From Lactobacillus kimbladii (lineage in GTDB: Bacteria; Bacillota; Bacilli; Lactobacillales; Lactobacillaceae), in contig NZ_SCMB01000006.1 of assembly GCF_014323605.1 (NCBI RefSeq), positions 27,428-91,427 of the forward strand: a stretch of DNA of 64,000 nucleotides, written 5' to 3'. The notes beneath the pieces were generated by a model. It did no database searches. It was given only the letters and a program-made list of their open reading frames with translations, and had not been told where the DNA came from. Positions 1 to 8,666 of the stretch are shown here, piece by piece. Within the stretch, counting starts at the first letter, position 1. Each line of letters opens with the position of its first letter. Both the position numbers and the translations under genes were made by a program.

Positions 1-2
1 CC

Positions 3-110
3 ATGGTTGGTACAATCTATGCCTTATATCGTATTGTTGTTTTTGATAATCCTAAAAATCGCCTTAGTCAAAAATACTATGATTGGAAAGGCAATAAGCT
101 AAGTAAATAG
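3..110 (+). CDS. C-terminal end of an unidentified protein (partial)
   Basis: An open frame runs in from the left edge and stops at TAG 108-110, giving about 35 visible residues ending in YDWKGNKLSK. It is followed directly by a rho-independent terminator, which supports a real gene end. Too little is visible to name a family. The position-1 frame is also open (to about 102) and is hydrophobic, so the reading frame is not certain. Confidence 0.4.
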   Translation: MVGTIYALYRIVVFDNPKNRLSQKYYDWKGNKLSK

Positions 111-118
111 ATAACTTT

Positions 119-160
119 AAATGCCATTAGGAAATTTTGTCCTAACGGCATTATTATTTC
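119..160 (+). terminator. Rho-independent terminator
   Basis: Inverted repeat 120-132 / 140-152 (one A-C mismatch) with a 7-nt loop, followed by a T-rich run. It separates the partial left-edge gene from the GH35 gene. Confidence 0.75.
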
Positions 161-207
161 TTAAGATTGCAAATATTATGTTTTTTAATGAATTCAGGAG
201 TTAAGAA

Positions 208-3200
208 ATGAAAAAGGCAAAAAAGCTTATTAATCTTATAGCAGCTTCAGTGACACTGTTTCTAGTGAGTGTTTCAACAAAGAATACTATTTTGGCTGCA
301 GAAAACGATTTGCCCGAAATGGGTCAAAAGGCAAATGTTACTTTTGATAAGTATTCACTGATGATTAATGGAGTAAGGACTCCAATATACTCAGGAGAAT
401 TTGAATATTGGCGTTTGCCAAGTCAATCTCTATGGCTTGATGTCCTGGAAAAAATGAAATCAGAAGGGTTCAATGCAGTAACAATTTACTTTAATTGGGG
501 TTTTCATTCACCAAAACAGGGTGTATATGATTTTTCCGGAATTCGAAATGTTGATAAGCTATTAAAAATGGCACAAGATGTTGGACTATATGTTATAGCT
601 CGTCCAGGACCTTATATTAATGCTGAAACAGACGCAGGAGGCTTTCCCGGGTGGCTGCTAACACAAAAAGGAAGAGCCAGATCTTCAGATGCTGACTATA
701 CCCAAAGCTATAATGAATGGCTAGATCATATAGATCCCATTATTGCTAAACATCAAATTACTAATGGTGGCAATGTTATATTGTATCAAATTGAAAATGA
801 ATATACTGGTTGGAAACGTGATTCACAATACATGGAAGACTTGAAAAATAAAGTCAAAAAAGATGGCATAACCGTTCCAACATTTCATAATGACAAAAGT
901 GGACCGCAGGGTACATGGGCTAGTGGTAAAGGAGCACCAGATATGTATGCTTTTGATCGGTATCCGGGTTTAGGTAATGTTGGAGCACTACCAAATACCT
1001 TTGAGGATCCACATACTAAAGGCTGGGGAATTAAATCACCAATCTTTTTAGCTGAATTAGGAAATGGCTGGTTTGATCCCTGGGCAGGAAAGGGTTACAG
1101 TTATTGGCGTGAACAACGTGGCACGGCTGCAGAAAATATTATTAATAAGCATATTATAGGTGAAGGTGGTACCATAATAAGTTCCTATATGACTTATGGG
1201 GGGACATCTTGGGGCTACTTGCCTTTCCCTGGCGGTTATACTTCATATGATTATGGCGCGGCAATTAATGAATATCGGCAGTTAGATGATAAAACAGCTC
1301 AACAAAAGAAGATTGGATTAATGCTACAAAGTGTTAAACCAATTGCAAAAACTGATCTGGTTTCTGAAAATACATCTTCAGACAATACATTTTATTTGAT
1401 CCAAAGAGAAAATCCAGATACAAAAACAAAATTTTATTTTGTCCGGCATAATAAAACCAATTCTAACAATGATGATACTTATAATTTGCCAATAAAAACA
1501 GGAGAAATTGATACTACAGAGCCAATAAGAATAAATGGAAAAAATTCTAAAGTTATAATTGCCAATTATAACTTTGGTAAACAGCATTTAGTATATTCTA
1601 CTAATGAAATTTTTACTAACTTTTCTAATGGTAGTGATGATGTGGCTGTAGTATATAGTGGCAATGGTGATCAAAATAAAACAGTACTTAAATATGATTC
1701 AGAGCCAGATGTGAAAGTTAAGACAGGAAAAGTAGATGTAAAATGGGATGATAATAATAAAACTTTAAGTTTATCTAATCAATTTGATGGTCTCGCAAAT
1801 GTTCAAATAACCAGCAATGAAAAATCATTACGTTTGATCATGGGATCTTATGATCAAATGAATAACTTATGGGAGAAAAAAACTGATCAAGGAACTGTTT
1901 TAATTGATGGACCTTATTTAGTTAGAACTGCCAAATCGGAAAATAAAACGCTGAATTTGAGTGGTGATAGTTCAAAAGCGGTTGAAATGAAAGTTTTTTG
2001 TCCTAAAGATATCAATGAAATAACTTGGAATGGCCAACCACTTAATACGAAAAGTAGTTTTGAATGGGAAGTTGGATCCATTCCTGGAATCGATCAAGAT
2101 AAAGTTGTTTTACCAGAACTGAATAATTGGCGATATCATGATGCGACTTTCGAAGCTGATCCTAAATTTGACGACTCAAATTGGCAGACTGCCAACAAAG
2201 ACAGTTCTAATAGTATAACTAATTTTACAGGTAAACATGTTTTATTTGCAGATGATTATGGCTTTCACCATGGTAATGTCTGGTATCGGGGTCACTTTAA
2301 TTCAGATGGCAAAGAAAAAACTATTAAATTAAATGCAATTACGGGCAATTATGGTGCATACTCAGTTTGGCTTAATGGTCATTTTATGGGTAGCTGTGAA
2401 ATGGAAAAAGACGAAAGTAAGCAAAAAGATTTTACGATTGACTCTTCATGGCTTGAAAAGGGCAAAGACAATATAATTTCTGTTTTAGTTGCAAATATGG
2501 GTCACGATGAAGACGGCAATAATAAGGATACTCAAAAAACTGCTAGAGGCCTTATAGACGCCAGCGTAGAAAGAGAAAGGGAAAATGGAGCTGACGTTAC
2601 ATGGAAACTTCAAGGCAATATAAATGGAGAAGATATAACTGATACAGTTAGAGGATCTTACAACCTTGGCGGACTTTATGGTGAACGTCATGGCTGGTAT
2701 TTACCCGGGTTTGATTCTTCATCTTGGAAGAAAATAACTTTACCTGATCAGGTATCGTCGCCTGGAGTTGCTTGGTATAATACAGATTTTGATCTAAATA
2801 TTCCCCAAAATTATGACGTACCTATTTCTTTAAAAATAAGTGATGATACTTTTGGCCCTAACGGGGCAAAATATCGAGCATATATATATATTAATGGTTG
2901 GTTGTACGGCCAATATATTAATAATGCTGGACCACAACAAGAATTTTATTTGCCTTCAGGTTTATTAAATGAACAAGGACATAATGAAATTTCAATTGCA
3001 GTTTGGAGTCTTGATGCTCAAAGTGCAAAATTAGGTAAAGTAAGTCTCGAGGCAAAGGGAGCTTATAATACACCACATACTGTAAATGTTGAAAAGTCAC
3101 CTACATATCAAGAGCTTTTCAAGCATTACGAAAATTCTGATCATAAAACAAGTAACGAAAATATTATTAGTTTACCAACGAGTGACAGTAAGGATAACAT

Positions 3201-3615
3201 TAATCAGTCTGCAACTGACGAAACTGTGGTAGAAAATAAGAAGCATGGAGTAAAAAAGAAAGTTATGCATAATGCATATGTGTATGATGAAAATGGTAAA
3301 AAAACCAAGGTAAAGATGATTCGCTCTGGCAAAGTAATTTTGACTTATGGGAAAATTTCCATTAAAGGTAGGAAATTTTATGTTATAAATAACAATAAGT
3401 ATATTGCCGCGGGTAATATTGATGGTAGTAAAAAAGTTCTTATTCATAATGCGTATATTTATAATGAGCAGGGTAAACGAAGAAATAAAAAAGTTTTAAA
3501 AAAGAACCGTAAAATTTTGACTTTTGGCTCTCCTCGTCAGATAAGAAATAAAAAATATTATATTATTGGAATTAACAAGTATATTAAGATGAGCAATTTT
3601 GTCAAAAGGAAATAA
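208..3615 (+). CDS. Surface-anchored GH35 beta-galactosidase with two C-terminal SLAP domains
   Basis: A 1135-aa secreted enzyme expected to remove terminal beta-galactose from glycans at the cell surface. Residues 1-31 form a signal peptide (KKAKK, hydrophobic core, then LAAEN). A GH35 TIM barrel follows. ILYQIENEY carries the predicted acid/base E198, and FLAELGNGWFD carries the predicted nucleophile E283; these roles are assigned by family position. Beta-sandwich domains follow to about residue 1000. Residues about 1018-1133 hold two SLAP repeats (MHNAYVYDENGKK and IHNAYIYNEQGKR) that bind secondary wall polymer. The start follows a CAGGAG ribosome site at 196-201. In gnb-type clusters the GH35 enzyme is usually cytosolic and much shorter, so the signal and anchor are notable. 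The gene is bounded by terminators on both sides, so it is monocistronic. Beta-galactosidase activity is confidently predicted; linkage preference is not. Confidence 0.93.
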   Translation: MKKAKKLINLIAASVTLFLVSVSTKNTILAAENDLPEMGQKANVTFDKYSLMINGVRTPIYSGEFEYWRLPSQSLWLDVLEKMKSEGFNAVTIYFNWGFHSPKQGVYDFSGIRNVDKLLKMAQDVGLYVIARPGPYINAETDAGGFPGWLLTQKGRARSSDADYTQSYNEWLDHIDPIIAKHQITNGGNVILYQIENEYTGWKRDSQYMEDLKNKVKKDGITVPTFHNDKSGPQGTWASGKGAPDMYAFDRYPGLGNVGALPNTFEDPHTKGWGIKSPIFLAELGNGWFDPWAGKGYSYWREQRGTAAENIINKHIIGEGGTIISSYMTYGGTSWGYLPFPGGYTSYDYGAAINEYRQLDDKTAQQKKIGLMLQSVKPIAKTDLVSENTSSDNTFYLIQRENPDTKTKFYFVRHNKTNSNNDDTYNLPIKTGEIDTTEPIRINGKNSKVIIANYNFGKQHLVYSTNEIFTNFSNGSDDVAVVYSGNGDQNKTVLKYDSEPDVKVKTGKVDVKWDDNNKTLSLSNQFDGLANVQITSNEKSLRLIMGSYDQMNNLWEKKTDQGTVLIDGPYLVRTAKSENKTLNLSGDSSKAVEMKVFCPKDINEITWNGQPLNTKSSFEWEVGSIPGIDQDKVVLPELNNWRYHDATFEADPKFDDSNWQTANKDSSNSITNFTGKHVLFADDYGFHHGNVWYRGHFNSDGKEKTIKLNAITGNYGAYSVWLNGHFMGSCEMEKDESKQKDFTIDSSWLEKGKDNIISVLVANMGHDEDGNNKDTQKTARGLIDASVERERENGADVTWKLQGNINGEDITDTVRGSYNLGGLYGERHGWYLPGFDSSSWKKITLPDQVSSPGVAWYNTDFDLNIPQNYDVPISLKISDDTFGPNGAKYRAYIYINGWLYGQYINNAGPQQEFYLPSGLLNEQGHNEISIAVWSLDAQSAKLGKVSLEAKGAYNTPHTVNVEKSPTYQELFKHYENSDHKTSNENIISLPTSDSKDNINQSATDETVVENKKHGVKKKVMHNAYVYDENGKKTKVKMIRSGKVILTYGKISIKGRKFYVINNNKYIAAGNIDGSKKVLIHNAYIYNEQGKRRNKKVLKKNRKILTFGSPRQIRNKKYYIIGINKYIKMSNFVKRK

Positions 3616-3655
3616 GTTCATTAAATAATGATTCTTAAGGAGTAGCCTTTGAATA

Positions 3656-3695
3656 AGAAAAAAGCATTGGAATATTTTCCAATGCTTTTTATGTT
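3656..3695 (+). terminator. Rho-independent terminator after GH35 gene
   Basis: AAAAGCATTGGAA and TTCCAATGCTTTT arms with a 3-4 nt loop and a T run at about 3660-3691. Confidence 0.9.
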
Positions 3696-3714
3696 CCATT
3701 AATTGCTAATATTG

Positions 3715-3744
3715 TTGACTAGTGTATATAAATTCAATTTTAAT
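3715..3744 (+). promoter_or_regulatory. Candidate promoter of the GntR-agaS operon
   Basis: TTGACT at 3715-3720 and TTTAAT at 3739-3744, spacing 18. It lies between the GH35 terminator and the GntR gene. The -10 is weak, so the exact position is tentative. Confidence 0.5.
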
Positions 3745-3784
3745 CAAAAAAATTATGTTGAATTTTCTAAAAAATCAAATTGCA

Positions 3785-3798
3785 ATGAAACGCTTTCT
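3785..3798 (+). promoter_or_regulatory. Candidate cre (CcpA) site
   Basis: ATGAAACGCTTTCT matches WGAAARCGYTTWCN at 12 of 14 positions. It lies downstream of the candidate promoter and 50 bp before the GntR start, a place where bound CcpA would block transcription. ccpA itself lies at 55886 in this window. Confidence 0.6.
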
Positions 3799-3813
3799 TT
3801 GATAAACTTTAAG

Positions 3814-3825
3814 TGGTATCAACCA
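3814..3825 (+). promoter_or_regulatory. Candidate GntR operator in the leader of its own gene
   Basis: TGGTATCAACCA is a TGGT-N4-ACCA imperfect palindrome just before the GntR ribosome site. A near-identical copy (10 of 11 bases, opposite orientation) lies inside the PTS promoter at 5841-5851. This fits autoregulation plus control of the PTS operon; it is inference only. Confidence 0.5.
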
Positions 3826-3847
3826 GTTTAATAAGGAGGGGGAATTA

Positions 3848-4564
3848 ATGGGAAAACCACTTTATCGGCAAGTTATTTTAGACTTGGAAAAACAAATAAA
3901 AGATATGAAGCCAAATGCTAAATTACCAAGTGAGAGGCAATTACTAGTTAAATATGGTGTTAGTCGTAATACTATTAGATTGGCGTTGCAAGATCTTGAA
4001 GAAAGGGGATTAATATATCGCCTTCATGGTAAAGGTACTTTTGTTTCAAGTACTTTTCTTAATCAACCTAATATTGGTGGGATGTATTCTTTCTCAGAAG
4101 AATTAAAGCGAGCAGGACAAAAAGCGTCAACCAAAAATCAAAGTTTAGAACTGATAATTCCAAATAATAATATTGCAGCACAATTAAATCTAACTTCAAA
4201 TGAAAAAGCATATAAGCTTATTCGTTTGCGTCTTGCTGACAATGAGCCGCGCATTTTTAGCACCTCGTATTTACCGGAGAAATTATTTTCCGAACTTAGT
4301 TTAAACGATTTAAATGCTAAGCCACTTTATGATGTCATGAAAGAAAAATATGACCAAATTAGTGTAATGGCGTTTGAGGATGTTGAAGCTGTTTGTCTTA
4401 ATCAAGAAGAAAGCAGAAATCTGGCGGAGAAGGTCGGCTCACCAAGTTTAAAGATTTTTCGGAAGACTATTAATGATAAAAATGTACCAATTGAGTTTAC
4501 GATTTCTTTAGCTAGAGGCGATAAGTTTGTTTATCGTTCACGTCAATATAATGAATTATTTTAG
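3848..4564 (+). CDS. GntR/HutC-family transcriptional regulator (GnbR/AgaR-like role)
   Basis: A 238-aa regulator. The N-terminal winged helix (about residues 5-70) shows KLPSERQLLVKYGVSRNT, the usual GntR recognition region, and residues about 85-235 form a UTRA ligand-binding domain. The ATG follows a strong AAGGAGGGGG site. The gene lies 25 nt upstream of agaS and probably shares its transcript. UTRA regulators of this kind bind a phosphosugar from the pathway they control. Gene order matches gnbR in gnb clusters, so it probably represses agaS and the mannose-family PTS until an aminosugar phosphate appears. A possible operator lies in its own leader. The ligand is inferred from the neighbours. 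Confidence 0.88.
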   Translation: MGKPLYRQVILDLEKQIKDMKPNAKLPSERQLLVKYGVSRNTIRLALQDLEERGLIYRLHGKGTFVSSTFLNQPNIGGMYSFSEELKRAGQKASTKNQSLELIIPNNNIAAQLNLTSNEKAYKLIRLRLADNEPRIFSTSYLPEKLFSELSLNDLNAKPLYDVMKEKYDQISVMAFEDVEAVCLNQEESRNLAEKVGSPSLKIFRKTINDKNVPIEFTISLARGDKFVYRSRQYNELF

Positions 4565-4589
4565 ATAATATAAAGGAAGGTAAAAATAA

Positions 4590-5756
4590 ATGTTTTCAAA
4601 AACAGATGCAGAATTAGAAAAATTGGGTGCAAAAATTACTACTCGTGAAATTGAGCAGCAACCTGAATTATGGCAACAAACCTGGTCCATTTATCAGAAT
4701 AACAAAACTAAAATCACTGATTTTTTGAACCAAATAAATCAAAAATGGGGTAAAGTCAGAGTAATTTTTACCGGTGCTGGCACTAGTGCATATGTCGGAA
4801 ATACTATCATGCCATATTTACAAAAAAATGGCGATAGAAAAAAATACGATTTTGAGGCAATTGATACCACAAAAATTGTCTCTACTCCTGAAGATTATCT
4901 AGCAAAAGATACTCCGACAATTCTGGTTTCATTTGCACGTAGTGGCAATTCACCTGAATCTGTAGCTACTGTTGAATTAGCTAAAAAATTAGTCACGAAT
5001 TTATATCAAATAGCAATTACTTGTGCTCCAGAAGGACACTTGGCGCAGGATCTAGAAGGTGATCCTACTGGCCTTGTTTTATTGATGCCAGAAAAGTCTT
5101 TAGATCAGGGCTTTGCTATGACTGGTTCATTTTCTTGCATGAGTTTAATGGCACTACTTGTGTTTGATACTTTGACTGATGAAAATAAAGAACATATTGT
5201 TAGTCAAATTGCCCAAATGGGTAAAAGCGTCATTGACAGAGAGGATAAAATTCAATCTTTAGTTGACATTGACTTTAATCGCATTACTTATATAGGTAGT
5301 GGTAGCTTAGGTGGTTTGGCTGAAGAAACACGGCTTAAGATTTTGGAATTAACTGCAGGAGAAGTAGCGGCTTTATTTGATACATCAATGGGATTACGCC
5401 ACGGTCCTAAGTCATTCTTAGATAAAAAGACAATTGTTTTTGATTTTGTTTCTAATGATACTTATACCAGACAATACGATTTAGATATTTTGAATGAAAT
5501 TAAAGATGATCAAATCGTACCGCTGGTGATGGCTGTCGGTCAGGAAAAGGAGGGTCAGGATTTCTCAGGAAAATCTTTCATGTTTGCTGAGAAAAAATTA
5601 TTGCCCGATGCCTACTTAACTTTACCTGATGTCATGTTTGGTCAGACAATAGCTTTGTTAACTTCTATTAAGGTTAATAATAAGCCTGATACACCATCAC
5701 CAACTGGTACAGTTAATCGTGTAGTTAAGGGTGTTACAATTCACGAATTCAATTAA
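4590..5756 (+). CDS. agaS: AgaS-type SIS sugar-phosphate isomerase (galactosamine-6-phosphate deaminase/isomerase)
   Basis: A 388-aa double-SIS protein closely resembling E. coli AgaS along its length. Matching stretches include FTGAGTSAYVG, SFARSGNSPESVA, GSGSLGGLAEETRLKILELTAG, GLRHGPKS and the C-terminal GTVNRVVKGVTIH. AgaS proteins convert galactosamine-6-phosphate to tagatose-6-phosphate with release of ammonia. The gene follows the GntR gene by 25 nt with an AAAGGAAGG ribosome site and precedes a mannose-family PTS. It is the strongest pointer to an amino-galactose substrate for the locus. NagA (GalNAc-6-phosphate deacetylase), needed upstream if the imported sugar is acetylated, is not in the window. 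Confidence 0.92.
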   Translation: MFSKTDAELEKLGAKITTREIEQQPELWQQTWSIYQNNKTKITDFLNQINQKWGKVRVIFTGAGTSAYVGNTIMPYLQKNGDRKKYDFEAIDTTKIVSTPEDYLAKDTPTILVSFARSGNSPESVATVELAKKLVTNLYQIAITCAPEGHLAQDLEGDPTGLVLLMPEKSLDQGFAMTGSFSCMSLMALLVFDTLTDENKEHIVSQIAQMGKSVIDREDKIQSLVDIDFNRITYIGSGSLGGLAEETRLKILELTAGEVAALFDTSMGLRHGPKSFLDKKTIVFDFVSNDTYTRQYDLDILNEIKDDQIVPLVMAVGQEKEGQDFSGKSFMFAEKKLLPDAYLTLPDVMFGQTIALLTSIKVNNKPDTPSPTGTVNRVVKGVTIHEFN

Positions 5757-5829
5757 TGTGCTTTTGTTATGGGTACTAAAGGTAAAAATATGTTTTTAAT
5801 AATAACCGTTTTAAATATAAAAATACAGG

Positions 5830-5858
5830 TTGACAAAAATTGGTTGGTACCTTATCAT
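5830..5858 (+). promoter_or_regulatory. Promoter of the mannose-family PTS operon, with GntR-type operator in its spacer
   Basis: TTGACA 5830-5835 and TATCAT 5853-5858 with 17-bp spacing. The spacer holds TGGTTGGTACC (5841-5851), whose reverse complement GGTACCAACCA matches the element before the GntR gene at 10 of 11 positions. A repressor bound there would cover the promoter core. Confidence 0.8.
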
Positions 5859-5864
5859 AAAGTG

Positions 5865-5878
5865 TGAAAGCGTTTTAT
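5865..5878 (+). promoter_or_regulatory. cre (CcpA) site at the PTS transcription start
   Basis: TGAAAGCGTTTTAT matches WGAAARCGYTTWCN at 13 of 14. It starts 7 bp after the -10 element, so it overlaps the expected transcription start, a typical repressing position. Confidence 0.8.
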
Positions 5879-5919
5879 GTAATATTTAGATTTCCTTGAA
5901 AGATAAGGAGGAATAAAAC

Positions 5920-6408
5920 ATGAATATTGTGGGAGCAAGAGTTGATGAACGCTTGGTTCATGGGCAAGTGGCTAATTTATGGACACCCCAGTTGCAAGTA
6001 GAACGGATTATTGTTCTGGACGAAAAAGCAGCTAAAGATGATATTCAAAAGAGTGGTCTTAGAATGGCTACCCCAATGTCTACCAGATTGAGCGTTTTAC
6101 CAACAGAAGTTGCTGCAGATCATTTAAAGAAAAACCGTTACGGTAAGCAAAGACTGTTTCTGGTAGCAAAAAAGCCCGATAAGTTTCTTGACGTGCTTAA
6201 CATGGGTATTAGGCTTGATACAATTAATGTTGGTAATATGTCCAAACAAGATGACACTACTGAATTGACTAAGCAAGTTAATATCAATGAGCATGAAGCC
6301 GATGTTTTTAGAGAGATTTCTGGCAAAGGCGTTAACTTAATTGCCCAATTAAATCCTAGTGTTGAGTCACGGGATTTGATGAAATTAATTAATGAAAAGA
6401 TGAAGTAG
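5920..6408 (+). CDS. PTS EIIB, mannose/fructose/sorbose family (Aga/Gnb type)
   Basis: 162 aa; cytoplasmic phosphocarrier. The motif ARVDERLVHGQV puts the phosphorylated histidine at H14. It takes phosphate from EIIA and passes it to the sugar entering through IIC/IID. First gene of IIB-IIC-IID-IIA, 10 nt before IIC, with a strong AAGGAGG site. The B-C-D-A order is the one described for gnb clusters. Its neighbour agaS argues for GalNAc, galactosamine or galacto-/lacto-N-biose as substrate rather than mannose or glucose. Family is certain; substrate is inferred. Confidence 0.92.
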   Translation: MNIVGARVDERLVHGQVANLWTPQLQVERIIVLDEKAAKDDIQKSGLRMATPMSTRLSVLPTEVAADHLKKNRYGKQRLFLVAKKPDKFLDVLNMGIRLDTINVGNMSKQDDTTELTKQVNINEHEADVFREISGKGVNLIAQLNPSVESRDLMKLINEKMK

Positions 6409-6418
6409 GAGGAGAAAA

Positions 6419-7342
6419 ATGGCTTGGTGGCAAATATTACTGCTTACTTTGTATGCAGGATTAGAAATTTTAGATGAATTGCAAATTTATTCATCATTAA
6501 ACACACCAGTTGGTGCTGGATTGATCGCCGGTCTGATCATGGGAGATCTGCCTACCGGTTTGTTTATCGGCGCGTCAATGCAGTTGACAGTTTTAGGTAT
6601 CGGTACTTTTGGTGGTGCTTCAAGAATTGACGCTACTACCGGTACAGTTTTGGCAACAGCATTTTCAACTAGTATTAAAGGTATGAGTCCTCAAACAGCT
6701 ATTTCTTCAATTGCTGTTCCAGTTGCTGCTATTATGATTGAATTGGACGTTTTGGCAAGATTTGCAAACACTTACTTTTCACACAGAATTGATCACTTGA
6801 TTGATCAAGATAAGATTAACTATAAGGCAGTTGAAAGAAATGTTTTATATGGTGCAATTCCATGGTCACTTTCACGTGCAGTTCCTGTCTTTATTGCATT
6901 AGCCTTTGGACAAGGATTGGTACAACAAATTGCAAATGCCTTAAATGGAGACTTGTTGTGGCTGGGTAATGGTTTAACTGTTGCTGGTGCTACATTACCA
7001 GCTGTTGGTTTTGCTGTTTTGCTTCGGTACTTACCAGTTAAGAGACATGCAGCATATTTGATCCTTGGCTTTACAATTACGACTTTGTTCTCAGTTCTGT
7101 TTAGTGGAATGCAAGCTTTGGGTACAGGCCTGTCGGCTGTTAACAAAGGTTTCACCACTATTTTCAATGGCTTGCCAATGCTTGCTATTGCAATGTTAGG
7201 ATTAGCTCTTGCAATCTTACATTACAAGAATATTCCTATAAATAAAGGTACTGCTCAAGTACAGAGTACTGAAAGTCAAAGTAATGATACAAGTTCAAGC
7301 TCTGATAATGATGAAGGAGAGATTACTGATGACGAACTCTAA
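6419..7342 (+). CDS. PTS EIIC, mannose/fructose/sorbose family
   Basis: 307 aa; integral membrane channel subunit with many hydrophobic segments and the typical N-terminal region (DELQIYSSLNTPVGAGLIAG, MGDLPTGLFIGASMQL). The C-terminus ends in a charged Ser/Asp/Glu tail that is longer than usual for the family. Its last codons overlap the IID start. It forms the translocation path together with IID. Confidence 0.92.
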   Translation: MAWWQILLLTLYAGLEILDELQIYSSLNTPVGAGLIAGLIMGDLPTGLFIGASMQLTVLGIGTFGGASRIDATTGTVLATAFSTSIKGMSPQTAISSIAVPVAAIMIELDVLARFANTYFSHRIDHLIDQDKINYKAVERNVLYGAIPWSLSRAVPVFIALAFGQGLVQQIANALNGDLLWLGNGLTVAGATLPAVGFAVLLRYLPVKRHAAYLILGFTITTLFSVLFSGMQALGTGLSAVNKGFTTIFNGLPMLAIAMLGLALAILHYKNIPINKGTAQVQSTESQSNDTSSSSDNDEGEITDDEL

Positions 7343-8147
7343 ACCAAAATATAAATTAACTGATCAAGACTTTAATCAAATTAACCGCAGATCTTTGTTT
7401 GGCTACCAGTTAGGTTGGAACTACGAAAGAATGCAGAATAGTGGTTACTTGTATACTATTTTGCCGCAATTGAGAAAAATTTATGGTGATGACACCCCCG
7501 AATTAAAGGAAATGATGAAGACTCATATGCAGTTCTTCAACACTTCTAATTTCTTTAACACTATTATTACTGGTCTAGATCTTGCTGTTGAGGAAAATGA
7601 AGGTATCGAAGGGAAAGATACTGTTACGGGTATTAAAGTTGGTCTGATGGGTTCTTTCGCCGCAATCGGTGACTCAATCTTTGCCTCTTTAATTCCAACT
7701 ATTTTCGGTGCGTTGGCTGCTTCCATGGCTACTCAAGGAAACCCAGTTGGTGTATTTATTTGGGTAATTGCCTGCCTTTTGATTTGTGTCTTCCGTTGGA
7801 AGCAACTACACTTTGCCTATGATAAAGGTGTTTCTCTTGTTACTGACATGAGAGATCGTTTAAACGCTTTAACTGATTCCGCTACAGTTTTGGGTGTATT
7901 TATGGTTGGTGCACTTGTTGCCACTATGGTTAATATCAAGTTCTCTTGGGCACCACAAATCGGCAAAGTTACTATGAATGTTCAAAATAATTTGGACATG
8001 ATTCTTCCTAAGTTGTTACCAGCAGCTGTCGTAGGCTTTGTTTACTGGCTTCTTGGTAAGAAAGGTATGACTTCAACAAAAGCAATCTTTATTGTTTTAA
8101 TACTTTGTATTGTTTTAGGTGGCCTTGGAGTTATTGCTAAGATATAA
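7329..8147 (+). CDS. PTS EIID, mannose/fructose/sorbose family
   Basis: 272 aa from the ATG at 7329 (MTNSKPKYKLTDQD), preferred because GAAGGAGA lies 8 nt upstream; it overlaps the end of IIC by 14 nt, suggesting coupled translation. Family hallmarks include the SLFGYQLGWNYERMQNSGY segment, MKTHMQFFNTSNFFNTIITG and GLMGSFAAIGDSIFAS. C-terminal transmembrane helices follow. Obligate partner of IIC. Confidence 0.92.
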   Translation: MTNSKPKYKLTDQDFNQINRRSLFGYQLGWNYERMQNSGYLYTILPQLRKIYGDDTPELKEMMKTHMQFFNTSNFFNTIITGLDLAVEENEGIEGKDTVTGIKVGLMGSFAAIGDSIFASLIPTIFGALAASMATQGNPVGVFIWVIACLLICVFRWKQLHFAYDKGVSLVTDMRDRLNALTDSATVLGVFMVGALVATMVNIKFSWAPQIGKVTMNVQNNLDMILPKLLPAAVVGFVYWLLGKKGMTSTKAIFIVLILCIVLGGLGVIAKI

Positions 8148-8206
8148 TTAAATTTGGTAGTAGCTTTAAGCTAAATAATATTGAGTATTAAATAGAAAGA
8201 TAGAGA

Positions 8207-8608
8207 ATGGCAGAAAAAGAATTAATTTTAATTAGTCATGGGAAAATGGCAGAGGGCGTAAAAGATAGTGCCGAATTGATTATGGGCAAGCAAGAACATG
8301 TGCATACAGTGTGTTTGCTCCCATCTGAAGGCCCAGATGATTTTAAGTCGAAGCTTGAAGAAAAAATTTCAGGAATGAATATCGAAGATATTACGGTTTT
8401 TGCTGATTTAATGGGTGGAACCCCAGCTAATGTAGTTAGTCGCATGATTATGGGTGGTCAAAAGATTCGTTTAATCTCGGGAATGAATTTACCACTGGTA
8501 ATCGAATGGCTCAATAGTCAAATGAGTGGTGCGGAAACTGATTTTGTAACTGCTGGTAAAGCTGGAATTGTCGATGTTACTGAAATGTTGGCTAATATGA
8601 AAAAGTAA
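8207..8608 (+). CDS. PTS EIIA, mannose/fructose/sorbose family
   Basis: 133 aa; cytosolic phosphocarrier. LILISHGKMAEG gives the phospho-acceptor H11, and FADLMGGTPANV is the second family signature. It receives phosphate from HPr. Last gene of the PTS operon, followed by a strong terminator. Confidence 0.92.
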   Translation: MAEKELILISHGKMAEGVKDSAELIMGKQEHVHTVCLLPSEGPDDFKSKLEEKISGMNIEDITVFADLMGGTPANVVSRMIMGGQKIRLISGMNLPLVIEWLNSQMSGAETDFVTAGKAGIVDVTEMLANMKK

Positions 8609-8619
8609 ACCTATTAACA

Positions 8620-8658
8620 AAAATAGCGCCTAGTTTTAAAACTAGGCGCTTTTTTTTA
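8620..8658. terminator. Strong terminator between convergent PTS EIIA and glycosidase genes
   Basis: AGCGCCTAGTTTT / AAAACTAGGCGCT (8624-8650) with T run 8651-8657 and an A-rich left flank, so it may serve both strands. Confidence 0.92.
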
Positions 8659-8666
8659 TATTAAAT

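Noticed and set aside
1..102. Alternative hydrophobic reading frame at the left edge
   Set aside because: Open as far as visible, but its stop is not better placed than that of the frame ending at 110; too short to decide, so only one partial gene is listed.
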